Positions 26,511-34,540 are shown, numbered from the stretch's first letter. The stretch: DNA of 64,000 bases from Anaerococcus mediterraneensis (GCF_900128415.1 NZ_LT635772.1:248001-312000), one strand, 5' to 3'. The notes: generated by a model not told the origin, from the sequence alone. Made by a program: numbers and translations.

Positions 26511-27638
26511 TTACTTATTTTTCTTTCTGCTTGCGACAATTCCTGCCATGGAGATGGCTAGTGTACCTGCTACTGATGAAATGCCAGCAATACCTGTTTT
26601 TGGGTTGTTAGATTTAGCTTTTGCAGGTTTGTTCATAGCTGGTTTTCCGTTTTCCTTCTTGATTTCAGGAGCCTTTTCTTCTTTCTTTTCTGGCTCTTTT
26701 TCTTCTTTTGTCTCAACTTCTTCTTTCTTGTCAGCTTCTTTCTCAAATTCTTTTTCAGGTTCTTTTTCAGGTTCTTTTTTATTTTCAGATTCTTCTTCTG
26801 TTTTTTCTAAGTCCTCATCATCACCTATGAAAAAGTAGTCGTAATAATCTCTATCTGAGTCTGGATCCTTGTTTGGTTCTGGATCTGGATTTGGTTTTGG
26901 ATTTGGATTTGGATTTGGATCTGGGTTGCTTGGACACTTGCTCTCTAATTCAGCTACTTGTTGTCTAAGATCTGCGATTTTTTCATCATAATCTTTTTTT
27001 TCGTTAATTAGTTTTTTGATTTCTTGATCTAGATCTTCATTTTTCTTTTTAGCAGCATCTAATGCTTTTTTCTTTTCCCTTACTCCTGCAAATATCCTGT
27101 TAGCTTCTTCAAGAAAATCTTTATGCTCTGCTTGTTTTTGTAGGTTTTTTGCTTTAGCATCCATGTATATAGCATTTTGTGCTTGATATTCAGCATTTTT
27201 CGCATTATATTTATTTTCTTTTTCTTTATTTTCTTTGTCATTTTGCCATTCGTTATAAAGAGCTTGAGATTCATTGAACAAAGCCATAGCTTTATCATAT
27301 TCCTCTCTTTCCTTATTATGTGCTGCATCTATTTCATCTGTCACATTTTTTTTGGAATTGAGGTAAGCTTTGTAAGCCTCATTTGCATCGACAAAATCAT
27401 CGAGAAGTTGATTGACATCTTCAGCTGGTACTTTTTCATTTTCTTTTTCTTTAATTTGGGTATCGATATTTTTAATTTTTTCTTCAAGAGTTTTTATCTG
27501 ATTTTTTAATGCATCAATTTCCTCTTGGTTGCATTGGGCTTCCTCTGCATAGGCTATATTACTTGGTTCTACAAGGACTACCCCCCCAAATATGAAGCTT
27601 GCTGACATTGCTAGTGCTAATATTCTAGATTTTTTCAT
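26511..27638 (-). CDS. coiled-coil surface protein with NPKTG sortase signal
   Basis: This 375-residue protein has a secretion signal ending near NIAYA (residue 31). A long coiled coil rich in Glu, Lys and Gln (about 35-235) follows, then a Pro-Asn-Pro repeat linker, a Tyr/Asp-rich patch DRDYYDYFFIGDDED and a Glu-Lys-Pro stalk. The C-terminus has NPKTG at 345-349, a hydrophobic stretch and RKKNK, the standard sortase-anchor layout. It should be covalently attached to peptidoglycan. No sortase gene is in the window. Its target is unknown. A GGAGG site and a good promoter precede it. Confidence 0.88.
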   Translation of the reverse strand: MKKSRILALAMSASFIFGGVVLVEPSNIAYAEEAQCNQEEIDALKNQIKTLEEKIKNIDTQIKEKENEKVPAEDVNQLLDDFVDANEAYKAYLNSKKNVTDEIDAAHNKEREEYDKAMALFNESQALYNEWQNDKENKEKENKYNAKNAEYQAQNAIYMDAKAKNLQKQAEHKDFLEEANRIFAGVREKKKALDAAKKKNEDLDQEIKKLINEKKDYDEKIADLRQQVAELESKCPSNPDPNPNPNPKPNPDPEPNKDPDSDRDYYDYFFIGDDEDLEKTEEESENKKEPEKEPEKEFEKEADKKEEVETKEEKEPEKKEEKAPEIKKENGKPAMNKPAKAKSNNPKTGIAGISSVAGTLAISMAGIVASRKKNK

Positions 27639-27690
27639 AATTCCTCCTCTAGCACCATGTCATATTTTTCCACTTTATCTTGTTGAAATT

Positions 27691-27718
27691 ATTATACAGC
27701 CATGGAAAAGGATTTCAA
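27691..27718 (-). promoter_or_regulatory. promoter of the NPKTG surface protein
   Basis: TTGAAA (27713-27718) and TATAAT (27691-27696) on the minus strand are 16 bases apart, with a TG just upstream of the -10 box. The leader would be about 45 bases. Confidence 0.7.
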
Positions 27719-27940
27719 TAGAATTTTTGCATATTTTACTAAAAAATTCAATATTGTTTAAATTTTTTTTAGAAAACTCTGACAGTATTTCCTAGCCCAG
27801 ACCTATGTATGACATATAGTTTTTATAAGCATAAAATGTTGAGTGATTCTATGAATTCATTATTCATATTTTTTCACTTTGCTTATCAGCAATAACTTTT
27901 TTTATAATTTTAACTTAATAAGGGGTTATATTTTCCCAAA

Positions 27941-27979
27941 GAAAAAATACCAGAGCTTTTTAGATCTAAGTCTGGTATT
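27941..27979 (-). terminator. terminator of the 161-residue unknown gene
   Basis: On the minus strand AATACCAGA and TCTGGTATT pair around an irregular loop, followed by TTTTTC, about 40 bases after the stop. Confidence 0.8.
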
Positions 27980-28021
27980 AGGTAAAATTTTATAGGATTA
28001 GCTTAGGAGATCCTAAGTTTT

Positions 28022-28507
28022 TTATTTATAACCCAAGAGCTCTTTTTGATTTTTTAGGTCGTAGGCCATTCTTTTTCTAGAAGCTAGGAGTCTTTTGATG
28101 ACTACATCTAGGTTTCTAAGGCTCTTTGCCACGTCAAATTGCCTAAAACGCATATCAGTCCTTAGGCTGATGTCAGATAGTTTGCCTTCGACCCTGCCAT
28201 AGCCTTGCATTTTGGCTGGTAGTTTTAGGACAGACGCTAGGTCCTTATCAAAAATAAGTAGGTCTGCCTCAAATTTTAAAAGGGCATCTTGGACCTTGCC
28301 TATATTGTTATTTATACTTTTGACCCTAGAATTTCTCATAAAGTCACCGAAAATATTGCCCCTCAAAAGCTTGCTTGTTGAGTAGGTATATTTATCATCT
28401 AAGTTTTTATAACAATTTATAATAAGACTTCTGACCCTATTTGCTTTTTGAATCATCTTGTCAGTTTTTAATATTTGTTTTTCTAAATCGATAATTTTTT
28501 CTTCCAT
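28022..28507 (-). CDS. small coiled-coil protein of unknown function
   Basis: I do not recognise this 161-residue protein. It has no signal peptide or membrane segment. The first 25 residues (EEKIIDLEKQILKTDKMIQK) and the last 50 are heptad-like helices, suggesting a helical bundle. It is basic, with many Arg and Lys. A GGCGA/GAGG-type site lies upstream and a strong terminator downstream, so it is a single-gene unit. Confidence 0.65.
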   Translation of the reverse strand: MEEKIIDLEKQILKTDKMIQKANRVRSLIINCYKNLDDKYTYSTSKLLRGNIFGDFMRNSRVKSINNNIGKVQDALLKFEADLLIFDKDLASVLKLPAKMQGYGRVEGKLSDISLRTDMRFRQFDVAKSLRNLDVVIKRLLASRKRMAYDLKNQKELLGYK

Positions 28508-28604
28508 AATCGCCTCCCAAGGTCTTTCTTATAATATACCCATTTTTTGATATTTGAACAAAAAATGATAATTAGTATAGTTTATATATAAAAAAGGAGA
28601 TAAA

Positions 28605-29174
28605 ATGGCAGAAATATTATTTTACAACCCACATTTGACAAAAGACTACCAAAAATTCACAGAGATCTGTGATGACAATGGGGTTAATATTATAGAAGTA
28701 GATGAGAAAAAAGTAGACCACTATGTTGGCTATCTTTTGGGCATAGATGGTTTTTCTGATGAAAAAAAGGAGAGTATAGACCAAGAAGCAAATATCGATT
28801 TTGATTTTATACTTTTTTCAAACTTTGATAACCAAACCATGTTTAGAGTCATAGACCAGCTTAGGGATAGCGGGGCCAATGTCCAACACAAGGCAGGGGT
28901 CACAGAAAATAATGTAAAATGGACCCTAAGGGAGCTTTTGATAGAAAACGACAGAGAAGCTAGGACTATGGGACTTGTAAACAAGATAAATATCCAACTA
29001 GAAAAAGCATCTGACCTAAAGGAAAAATACGGCGAAGACCAGGTCACAAAAGATTTAATCGAGGAAATCAAGGAGTTTTTCCAGGACGCCTCTATCTTTT
29101 CTATAGAAAAAGCAAAGAAATATTACCTAAGACTCATGGATGAAAACATCAGAGTCGAAAAAGAAAACCAATAA
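28605..29174 (+). CDS. DUF3783-like protein
   Basis: This is a 189-residue cytosolic protein. The central block FDFILFSNFDNQTMFRVIDQL and KAGVTENNVKWTLRELLIEN recalls the DUF3783 domain found in clostridial proteins, which has no known function. The N-terminal third (ILFYNPHLTKDYQKF) and the helical C-terminus (VEKAKKYY-like SIEKAKKYYLRLM) are lineage-specific. An AAGGAG site precedes the start. It is divergent from the coiled-coil gene, sharing a 97-base upstream region. Confidence 0.65.
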   Translation: MAEILFYNPHLTKDYQKFTEICDDNGVNIIEVDEKKVDHYVGYLLGIDGFSDEKKESIDQEANIDFDFILFSNFDNQTMFRVIDQLRDSGANVQHKAGVTENNVKWTLRELLIENDREARTMGLVNKINIQLEKASDLKEKYGEDQVTKDLIEEIKEFFQDASIFSIEKAKKYYLRLMDENIRVEKENQ

Positions 29175-29220
29175 TAAAAACCTCTTAGTCAGGCTCTTGC
29201 TTGACCTAAGAGGTTTTTTT
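29175..29220. terminator. bidirectional terminator
   Basis: AAACCTCTTAG pairs with CTAAGAGGTTT, with a further TCA/TGA pairing inside; T run on the plus strand, A run opposite. It separates the DUF3783-like gene from the convergent ABC permease. Confidence 0.85.
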
Positions 29221-29231
29221 CTTTGTAAAAT

Positions 29232-30038
29232 TTATTGGACAGATATTTTCTTTTTGTGGAAATAATTTATCATTCCAAAGTACAATAAATTGAAAATGAC
29301 CAAAACCAAAAGGACTATCAAAAAGGATCCTAGGGTGAAATCAAAAGCACTTATACCAACTTGGGCACTTTCTTGGATAACTTCTGTAGTTTTTATCAGT
29401 TTGCTATCTAACAAAATACCAAATACTTTTAGGTATAGGTAGCCCTGGCCTATAAATAGGATAATAAATATTATCGAATTTGCAATTTTGCCTAGTTTGT
29501 TGAAAGGGTTTGATGCTGCTAGAGTGTTCATGGCCATTATCATCTGTGCCAAAACAAGACCCACACCTATGGCTATTATTAGAGATTTAACTAGTGCCAG
29601 CCACATTTCTGGCTTGATAGATCCAAGAAGCCTTCCAATTTCTCTTATTAATTCTCCAAAAGTAATAGCTTCTGATGGGCTTGTTGCTGCTAAGGAAAGG
29701 AAATTTCCTATTGAAATCAAAAATATAATTGCTCCCATGATTACAAAATTGATAAGCCTAGCAAGGTTTATTTTTTCTGACCCATAAGGCAGACAGGTAT
29801 AAAAGGAAGCCCCGTCTTTATAAAATCTCTTGTTGTCATTGTTTGCCAAAAATACTATAGAAACAAGTGGACCAAATACCATGGCCGTAGCTGCTATAGC
29901 TACTATTGCAAAAAGTGCTTCAAGGCCTGTCGCAGCATATAGGGCCATACCAGCTATACCCAAGATTAGTGGCATGAGCATACACGCCAAAACTGTTTTT
30001 ATATCTTCTTTAAATAATTGACCGATAAGCTTTCCCAT
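29232..30038 (-). CDS. ABC-2-type exporter permease
   Basis: This 268-residue protein has six predicted membrane segments, the first two at about 17-75. It begins QLFKEDIKTVLACMLMPL, and the NDNKRFYKDGASFYTCLPYGSEKINLARL block after segment 2 is typical of permeases accompanying YtrA-family regulators. It should form the channel for the ATPase encoded immediately upstream, whose stop overlaps this start by 1 base. The exported substrate is unknown. Confidence 0.8.
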   Translation of the reverse strand: MGKLIGQLFKEDIKTVLACMLMPLILGIAGMALYAATGLEALFAIVAIAATAMVFGPLVSIVFLANNDNKRFYKDGASFYTCLPYGSEKINLARLINFVIMGAIIFLISIGNFLSLAATSPSEAITFGELIREIGRLLGSIKPEMWLALVKSLIIAIGVGLVLAQMIMAMNTLAASNPFNKLGKIANSIIFIILFIGQGYLYLKVFGILLDSKLIKTTEVIQESAQVGISAFDFTLGSFLIVLLVLVIFNLLYFGMINYFHKKKISVQ

Positions 30039-30721
30039 TATAGTACCTCCGTAAAATAGTCTTCAACGCTCATATGGTTTTCTTCTCTGATTTCATCTAC
30101 ACTTTTATCTAGGATAATCTTGCCATCAGCAATTGCAATGACTTGGTCTAGTATCCTTTCGATCTCGCTTATCAGATGGGTGGAAATTATCAAAATCCCT
30201 TCATAATCAAAATTATCTATAATCGTCTCTAGCATTGTACGCCTAGCCTTTGGGTCTATACCTGTCATAGGCTCATCTAAAAGGTAGATTTTTGCTTTTC
30301 TAGAAAGAGTCGCCCCGATTTGGACCTTGTCCTTCATACCCTTTGAGCATTCTTTGACTTTTAGGTTCTTGTCTATGCCAAAAGATCCCATGAGTTTATA
30401 AAATTTGTTTATATCAAAGTCAGAATAAAATTTATTGTATAAAGCTCCAATTTGGCTGACTTTCATAGATGGATAAAAAGGCAAGTGGTCTGGCTGGTAG
30501 GATATAAAACCATTGGTCACTCCTCCTGGATTTTTCCCATCAATATCTACCTCTCCCTTGTAGTTTTTCTCAAGACCTGCTAGGACTCGCAAAAGAGTTG
30601 ATTTACCTGATCCATTTTCGCCAACAAGGCCTACAATCCTCCCATCCTCTAAAGATAAATTCAAATTGTCCAAAACATTTCTGCCCCCATAGGAGACTGT
30701 CAAATCCTTAATCTCTATCAT
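30038..30721 (-). CDS. ABC exporter ATPase
   Basis: I start it at the ATG at 30721, where GGGAGGA lies 4 bases upstream and the codon overlaps the regulator stop (ATGA). The 227-residue protein has Walker A GENGSGKSTLLRV, an exporter-type signature CSKGMKDKV and Walker B IYLLDEPMTGID. The H-loop is ISTHLISEIE. This is the short DrrA/YtrB-like type. It energises the permease encoded downstream. Confidence 0.9.
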   Translation of the reverse strand: MIEIKDLTVSYGGRNVLDNLNLSLEDGRIVGLVGENGSGKSTLLRVLAGLEKNYKGEVDIDGKNPGGVTNGFISYQPDHLPFYPSMKVSQIGALYNKFYSDFDINKFYKLMGSFGIDKNLKVKECSKGMKDKVQIGATLSRKAKIYLLDEPMTGIDPKARRTMLETIIDNFDYEGILIISTHLISEIERILDQVIAIADGKIILDKSVDEIREENHMSVEDYFTEVL

Positions 30722-31077
30722 AATTCCTCCCAATACTCATCAAGGTTTTTTATCGCTTCTTCTTTGTCAATATTTAAAGATTTCATGCCAGAAATAAAAT
30801 CATCAGCAAACTTATTAAAGGCCTTGCCCGATAATTTTTCTACCAGTTTCTTATCTCCTGTTACAAACCTGCCTGCCGTTCTTTTTGATTCGCAAAGCCC
30901 ATCTCTTTCTAGCTCTGCCAGAGCCCTTTGGACAGTATTTGGATTGACCTGGTAGGTACTAGCTAGGTTTCTAACCGAATCAATCTTATCTCCTGGCATC
31001 CATTCTCCATTTGAAATTTTTATCTTGAAATCTTCGACAAGCTGTACATAAATTGGTCTACTCTCATCAAAATCCAT
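30718..31077 (-). CDS. GntR-family regulator, YtrA type
   Basis: This 119-residue protein has a GntR winged helix: PIYVQLVEDFKIKISNGEW, DSVRNLASTYQVNPNTVQRALAELE. A short C-terminal tail replaces the usual ligand domain, the mark of the YtrA subfamily. These proteins repress neighbouring ABC exporters and respond to envelope stress or antibiotics. It is the first gene of the regulator-ATPase-permease operon. A perfect inverted repeat at 31115-31134 upstream is its likely operator. Confidence 0.9.
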   Translation of the reverse strand: MDFDESRPIYVQLVEDFKIKISNGEWMPGDKIDSVRNLASTYQVNPNTVQRALAELERDGLCESKRTAGRFVTGDKKLVEKLSGKAFNKFADDFISGMKSLNIDKEEAIKNLDEYWEEL

Positions 31078-31114
31078 AAATTCACCTCACAACATTTATC
31101 TCCTTTTGTATGAC

Positions 31115-31134
31115 TGTATTATTATCTTAATACA
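31115..31134. promoter_or_regulatory. inverted repeat, likely YtrA-type operator
   Basis: TGTATTA and TAATACA form a perfect 7-bp inverted repeat with 6 bases between, 38 bases upstream of the regulator start and between two divergent ABC transporter units. Confidence 0.55.
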
Positions 31135-31224
31135 AATATACTTTCGCTTTTTATCTTTGCAAGTAGTTTTTAAAAAAAATATTTTCTTATAGTATAATAA
31201 CTAACAAATAACTAAGGAGATTAT

Positions 31225-31968
31225 ATGAAATTAATAATAGAAAACCTGTCAAAGGCTTTTGACGATAAAAAAGTCCTAGAAGACACATCCTTTGTTTTTG
31301 ACCAAGGGATAATCTACGCCCTCCTCGGCCGCAACGGATCAGGCAAGACAACTTTTTTTAGGCTGATAACAGATGGTCTAAAAAAAGATGATGGGCAAGT
31401 TTATATAGAAGAAGCTGGCAACAAAAGAAAATTAGAATTTTCTGACGTATTTTTTATGGTAGCTGAGCCAGAATTACCAAAATTTTTGACTGGCTATGAA
31501 TTTATAAAGTTTTTTATAGAAGCTAACGAAGAAAATATAAAAGATTTAAAATCAATCGAAGAATACCTAGAAATGGTAGATTTTGACCCAGAAGATATGC
31601 ATAGGCTCATGCAGGACTACTCAACAGGTATGAAAAATAAAATCCAAATGGTCATGTTTCTTATCCTAAGACCTAGGATAATCCTCATGGATGAGCCACT
31701 GACAAGCCTTGATGTCCTTGTCCAACTGGAGATGAAAAAGATTATTAGAAAGATCCACGCTGACCATATAATAATTTTTTCTACCCATATCTTGCAACTA
31801 GCCAAGGATATTTGTGATAAGATAGTCCTCTTGTCTGATAGAAAACTGCAAAAAGTAGAAGAAGGCCTCATGGACAATCCTGATTTTGAGGATAAGATCA
31901 TTGCCCTACTTTCTGGTCAAAAAGAAAGTCTAAAAATAGAAAAAGAAATGGAGCAAATCGATGGATAA
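31225..31968 (+). CDS. ABC exporter ATPase
   Basis: This 247-residue ATPase has Walker A GRNGSGKTTFFRL, an exporter-type signature DYSTGMKNKIQM and Walker B IILMDEPLTSLD, with H-loop FSTHILQLA. The start has an AAGGAG site. It overlaps the large membrane protein downstream by 8 bases, so the pair is one transporter. It is divergent from the YtrA-type unit and shares its control region. The exported substrate is unknown. Confidence 0.9.
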   Translation: MKLIIENLSKAFDDKKVLEDTSFVFDQGIIYALLGRNGSGKTTFFRLITDGLKKDDGQVYIEEAGNKRKLEFSDVFFMVAEPELPKFLTGYEFIKFFIEANEENIKDLKSIEEYLEMVDFDPEDMHRLMQDYSTGMKNKIQMVMFLILRPRIILMDEPLTSLDVLVQLEMKKIIRKIHADHIIIFSTHILQLAKDICDKIVLLSDRKLQKVEEGLMDNPDFEDKIIALLSGQKESLKIEKEMEQIDG

Positions 31969-33595
31969 GGCCTTTTCTATCTTTGTACTAAAACAAAAAA
32001 TAGAATTATCAGAGATGGTCAATGGGACAGTTTGGGCCTTTAGAAAAATCCCCCTTTTGGGTAAAATTTTGGGGTCTAAATACAGATTTTCTACGCTCAA
32101 ATACATAATCCATACCTTCTATCCTATATTTGCTATTATCAAAGAAATCATAAAATCGGCCTTGGCCTTTGGTGTGGTTATTTTATTTATTAATGGCATT
32201 TTTAGCATTGCCTACAATATTTTTGGGCAAAGTATAACTTATGCAGCTGATAAGGCAGAATTTTTTGAGACTGTATATAGGTATTTTGTGCCCCTATATC
32301 TCTACTGGCTCTTTGCCCTGCTTAGAAATCTCATAGAAGATTCTATGAATGATCTAAAAAAATACTACCAAAATTTCCGCCTAAATCCAGAGGAAATTGT
32401 AAAGGCCAATCTCTATATCAGGCCTATGATGAGGTTTTTTGCAAGGTCTGTAGTCCTTATAACAGGATTTTATTTATTTGCCAAAGTAAATCCAATACTT
32501 ACCCTAGGATTTTCTTTTATTTTACTCTTAGCAGAAATTGGGGCATCAGTTTTTTGGATGAATGTGGGCCTAAAAAATAAAAAATCTATTATAGATAATG
32601 GACTTTTGCAGGTTTTGCTTGTGTTTATATTGTTTTTGATCCTAAGCCACCTAGTTTTATTTGTGGCCTTGTCTTATAAAATTGTCATCGGTGGGATTTT
32701 TATATTATCCCTAGGATCCTTTTTATGGGCCAAGCTTTACCTAAAAAACTTTGATAATTATGGACAAATTGTAGAAAAATCTCTTAAAGTCTATGAAAAT
32801 GCTGTTGCAGATGTAGATACAAGCATAGGGGCAAACGTCAAACTAAAAGAAAAAGATCTGGACAAGAAAAAAATATCAGGTACCGGCTTTGCCTACCTAA
32901 ACAGATTGTTTTTTAGGAGGCACAGGAGGATTCTCCTAAAGCCAATCCTTATAAAATCGGCGATTTTCGCCTGCCTTTTGACAGCCCTTATTATATTTTT
33001 CCCGATTTTGATGGAAAAAAACCTAATAGAAGATATAAAGCTCTTGCCTGATATGATAATAAGATTGGTACCCCTCATTAGCTATATGACCCTAAAACAG
33101 GAAAATATACTCTCAGCATTTTTTATAAACTGCGACCAGGGCCTAGTCCACTACGGTTTTTATAGGAAGCCAAAAAATCTCCTTGCCATGTACAAGGCAA
33201 GGCTGATCTCCCTCCTACAAATAAACCTAGTCCCTGCCTTGGTATATGTTCTTGCCTTTTTTGCCCTAAACCTAAGGATGGGAGCCAATGATAAGAGCCT
33301 AGCCATAGAAGGAGTCATATATATATTCCTTGTAGCTATATTCTTCACATCCCTACCTCTTGCCCAATACTACCTCCTCCAACCCTTTAACGCTGAGGGA
33401 GTCAGAGTTGGCAAGATATCTGGACTTGTAGATATGATTTTATATATATTTTGTCTTAACGCTATAAGGATAACAGGTGATATAGATCTGAAAGTGCTTA
33501 TCCTAAGCTCGTCAATATTTATAATTGTATTTACTATAATAACAAGCCTACTGATACTTAAAATAGGACCTAAGACTTTTAGGATAAAAAATTAA
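31961..33595 (+). CDS. large ABC exporter membrane subunit
   Basis: This 544-residue protein has about ten or more hydrophobic segments, in two groups separated by a hydrophilic loop at roughly residues 265-320. It has no domain I can name. Coupling to the ATPase gene by an 8-base overlap makes it the permease of an ABC-2-like exporter, possibly a fused double-length permease. The hydrophilic N-terminus (about residues 1-50) suggests the first segment comes late. No signal peptide is evident. Confidence 0.7.
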   Translation: MDKAFSIFVLKQKIELSEMVNGTVWAFRKIPLLGKILGSKYRFSTLKYIIHTFYPIFAIIKEIIKSALAFGVVILFINGIFSIAYNIFGQSITYAADKAEFFETVYRYFVPLYLYWLFALLRNLIEDSMNDLKKYYQNFRLNPEEIVKANLYIRPMMRFFARSVVLITGFYLFAKVNPILTLGFSFILLLAEIGASVFWMNVGLKNKKSIIDNGLLQVLLVFILFLILSHLVLFVALSYKIVIGGIFILSLGSFLWAKLYLKNFDNYGQIVEKSLKVYENAVADVDTSIGANVKLKEKDLDKKKISGTGFAYLNRLFFRRHRRILLKPILIKSAIFACLLTALIIFFPILMEKNLIEDIKLLPDMIIRLVPLISYMTLKQENILSAFFINCDQGLVHYGFYRKPKNLLAMYKARLISLLQINLVPALVYVLAFFALNLRMGANDKSLAIEGVIYIFLVAIFFTSLPLAQYYLLQPFNAEGVRVGKISGLVDMILYIFCLNAIRITGDIDLKVLILSSSIFIIVFTIITSLLILKIGPKTFRIKN

Positions 33596-33609
33596 GAAAA
33601 AAATAAGAG

Positions 33610-33615
33610 TATAAT
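33610..33615 (+). promoter_or_regulatory. -10 box of the toxin mRNA
   Basis: A perfect TATAAT places the transcript start near 33622, exactly at GTTGCTA, the 5' arm of the leader hairpin. The -35 region is A-rich and weak. Confidence 0.6.
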
Positions 33616-33621
33616 ATATAT

Positions 33622-33647
33622 GTTGCTAACTCCATTTCTAGCAATAG
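33622..33647 (+). promoter_or_regulatory. leader hairpin of the toxin mRNA
   Basis: TTGCTA and TAGCAA pair around a 10-base loop just upstream of the ribosome binding site. The same 5' GTTGCTA can instead pair with TAGCAAC at 33749-33755 near the end of the reading frame, offering alternative folds. Confidence 0.5.
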
Positions 33648-33662
33648 AAAGGAGGTGCTTTC

Positions 33663-33758
33663 GTGGAAGATATTATTACGTTTATAATTGCTATCATGGC
33701 AAATATAATTAGTCACTATATTTGCAAGCGGTTAGATAGCAAGAAAAATAGCAACTAA
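33663..33758 (+). CDS. Fst-like type I toxin, 31-residue membrane peptide
   Basis: A GTG start follows a very strong AAAGGAGGTG site. The peptide starts MEDIITFIIAIMANIIS, one membrane-spanning helix, and ends in a charged tail CKRLDSKKNSN. This layout of acidic N-terminus, one hydrophobic helix and polar tail, in about 30 residues, is that of Fst-family toxins. The locus supports it: own promoter, leader hairpin, shared bidirectional terminator and a convergent antisense RNA that carries complements of two stretches around the start codon. It would damage the membrane if translated freely. It was too short to appear among ordinary gene predictions. Confidence 0.72.
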   Translation: MEDIITFIIAIMANIISHYICKRLDSKKNSN

Positions 33759-33765
33759 CCCAAAT

Positions 33766-33799
33766 AAAAAAGACAGCTTGGGCCCAAGCTGTCTTTTTT
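33766..33799. terminator. perfectly palindromic bidirectional terminator of the toxin-antitoxin pair
   Basis: A 34-base perfect palindrome (six A, GACAGCTTG, its complement, six T) ends both the toxin mRNA and the convergent antisense RNA. Confidence 0.92.
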
Positions 33800-33829
33800 G
33801 TACTTTCGTATGATATATTACGTTTAGTC
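33768..33829 (-). ncRNA. candidate antisense antitoxin RNA (RNAII-like), about 60 nt
   Basis: A minus-strand promoter at 33836-33863 would start an RNA near 33829 that ends at the shared terminator. It carries complements of GATATATTACGTTTA (33812-33826) and GTACTTTCGT (33800-33809). Near-identical plus-strand copies lie in the toxin mRNA at 33669-33684 and 33655-33664, over the start codon and early codons. This is the RNAI/RNAII logic of the pAD1 par system. Confidence 0.7.
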
Positions 33830-33835
33830 ATAATC

Positions 33836-33863
33836 ATTATACATTGTTAGTTTTAAATTTCAA
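33836..33863 (-). promoter_or_regulatory. promoter of the antisense antitoxin RNA
   Basis: TTGAAA (33858-33863) and TATAAT (33836-33841) on the minus strand are 16 bases apart. It is stronger than the toxin promoter, as expected for an antitoxin in excess. Confidence 0.65.
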
Positions 33864-33878
33864 ACTAAATAGTTTTTC

Positions 33879-34427
33879 CTATAGTTTTGCTATGTCTTTT
33901 GTTATGAAGTTTTTAAGCAAGAATATTATTACTATTGTCATAACAAATTCTACGCCCAAAAATGTGCCGTTGTAGATTGCTGAGTATGCCCAAGGATTTT
34001 GTCCTTCTGGTGCATATGATGCAAAAAACACTACTCCTGTTATGACGTGGCAGATGAATCTAGCAAAAACTCCCAAGAATGTTCCTTGGATGACTGGTAG
34101 GATTTCTTTTTTGTCCATAAAAGATTTTGAAAAGAAACCAACAAGACCCAATGAAGCAAAAGCCAAAGGATAATCAAGTAAGGCTTGGAATGGATGAGCT
34201 ATATAGCCACCAAGTAGCATATCTATAAATCCATAGACTGCTCCAACAACGATACCAGGACCTGCTCCATACCTAATAGCAAATATAATTAGGGGAATCA
34301 TTTGTCCTGCTGTTACAGATCCACCTTGTGGCATCTCAAAAAGTTTTATCTTGCCCAAAATAAAGGCTAGGGCAATCATAACTCCTGCTTCTGTGAGAAT
34401 TTTTACTGACCATTTATTTTTATTCAT
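33879..34427 (-). CDS. thiT: thiamin ECF transporter substrate-binding subunit ThiT
   Basis: I start it at the ATG at 34427, with AAAGGAGG upstream; the longer frame runs into the riboswitch. The 182-residue protein has six membrane segments with LTEAGVMIALAFILGKIKLFEMPQGGSVT and AYGFIDMLLGG-like VYGFIDMLLGGYIAHPFQALLDYPLAF, diagnostic of ThiT. It captures thiamin for the shared ECF module, which is not encoded here. A TPP riboswitch directly upstream confirms the ligand. Confidence 0.94.
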   Translation of the reverse strand: MNKNKWSVKILTEAGVMIALAFILGKIKLFEMPQGGSVTAGQMIPLIIFAIRYGAGPGIVVGAVYGFIDMLLGGYIAHPFQALLDYPLAFASLGLVGFFSKSFMDKKEILPVIQGTFLGVFARFICHVITGVVFFASYAPEGQNPWAYSAIYNGTFLGVEFVMTIVIIFLLKNFITKDIAKL

Positions 34428-34465
34428 AAAAAAACCTCCTTTGCACAATACTTGCGAAGAAGGTC

Positions 34466-34540
34466 TCACTTACCTCCGCCAGTATTACCTGGATCAGGTT
34501 AAGGGTATGATCTCAGCCTCAAGGCACCCCTAGTGTCGTT
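34466..34540 (-). ncRNA. TPP riboswitch (THI element)
   Basis: The minus strand shows AGGGGTGCC, GGCTGAGATCATACCC, TTAACCTGATCCAGGTAAT and ACTGGCGGAGG in order, the conserved core of the aptamer. About 35 bases follow to the thiT ribosome binding site, so control may be at translation initiation; no clear terminator is seen. Confidence 0.95.

Larger units (their letters stand above)
27639..28021. other. 383-bp intergenic region
   Basis: It holds the promoter of the surface protein (27691-27718) and the terminator of the next minus-strand gene (27941-27979). The middle 200 bases are very A+T-rich. Only tiny frames occur there, none with a ribosome binding site. Confidence 0.6.

Noticed and set aside
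26600..26960. Tandem-repeat-like low-complexity DNA (TTCTTTTTC and GGATTTGG runs)
   Set aside because: It is explained by the Glu/Lys and Pro-Asn repeats coded by the surface protein on the minus strand; not a CRISPR or satellite.
27703..27762. A 19-codon frame starting at the ATG near 27702
   Set aside because: It has no ribosome binding site, lies across the surface-protein promoter and has a composition expected by chance.
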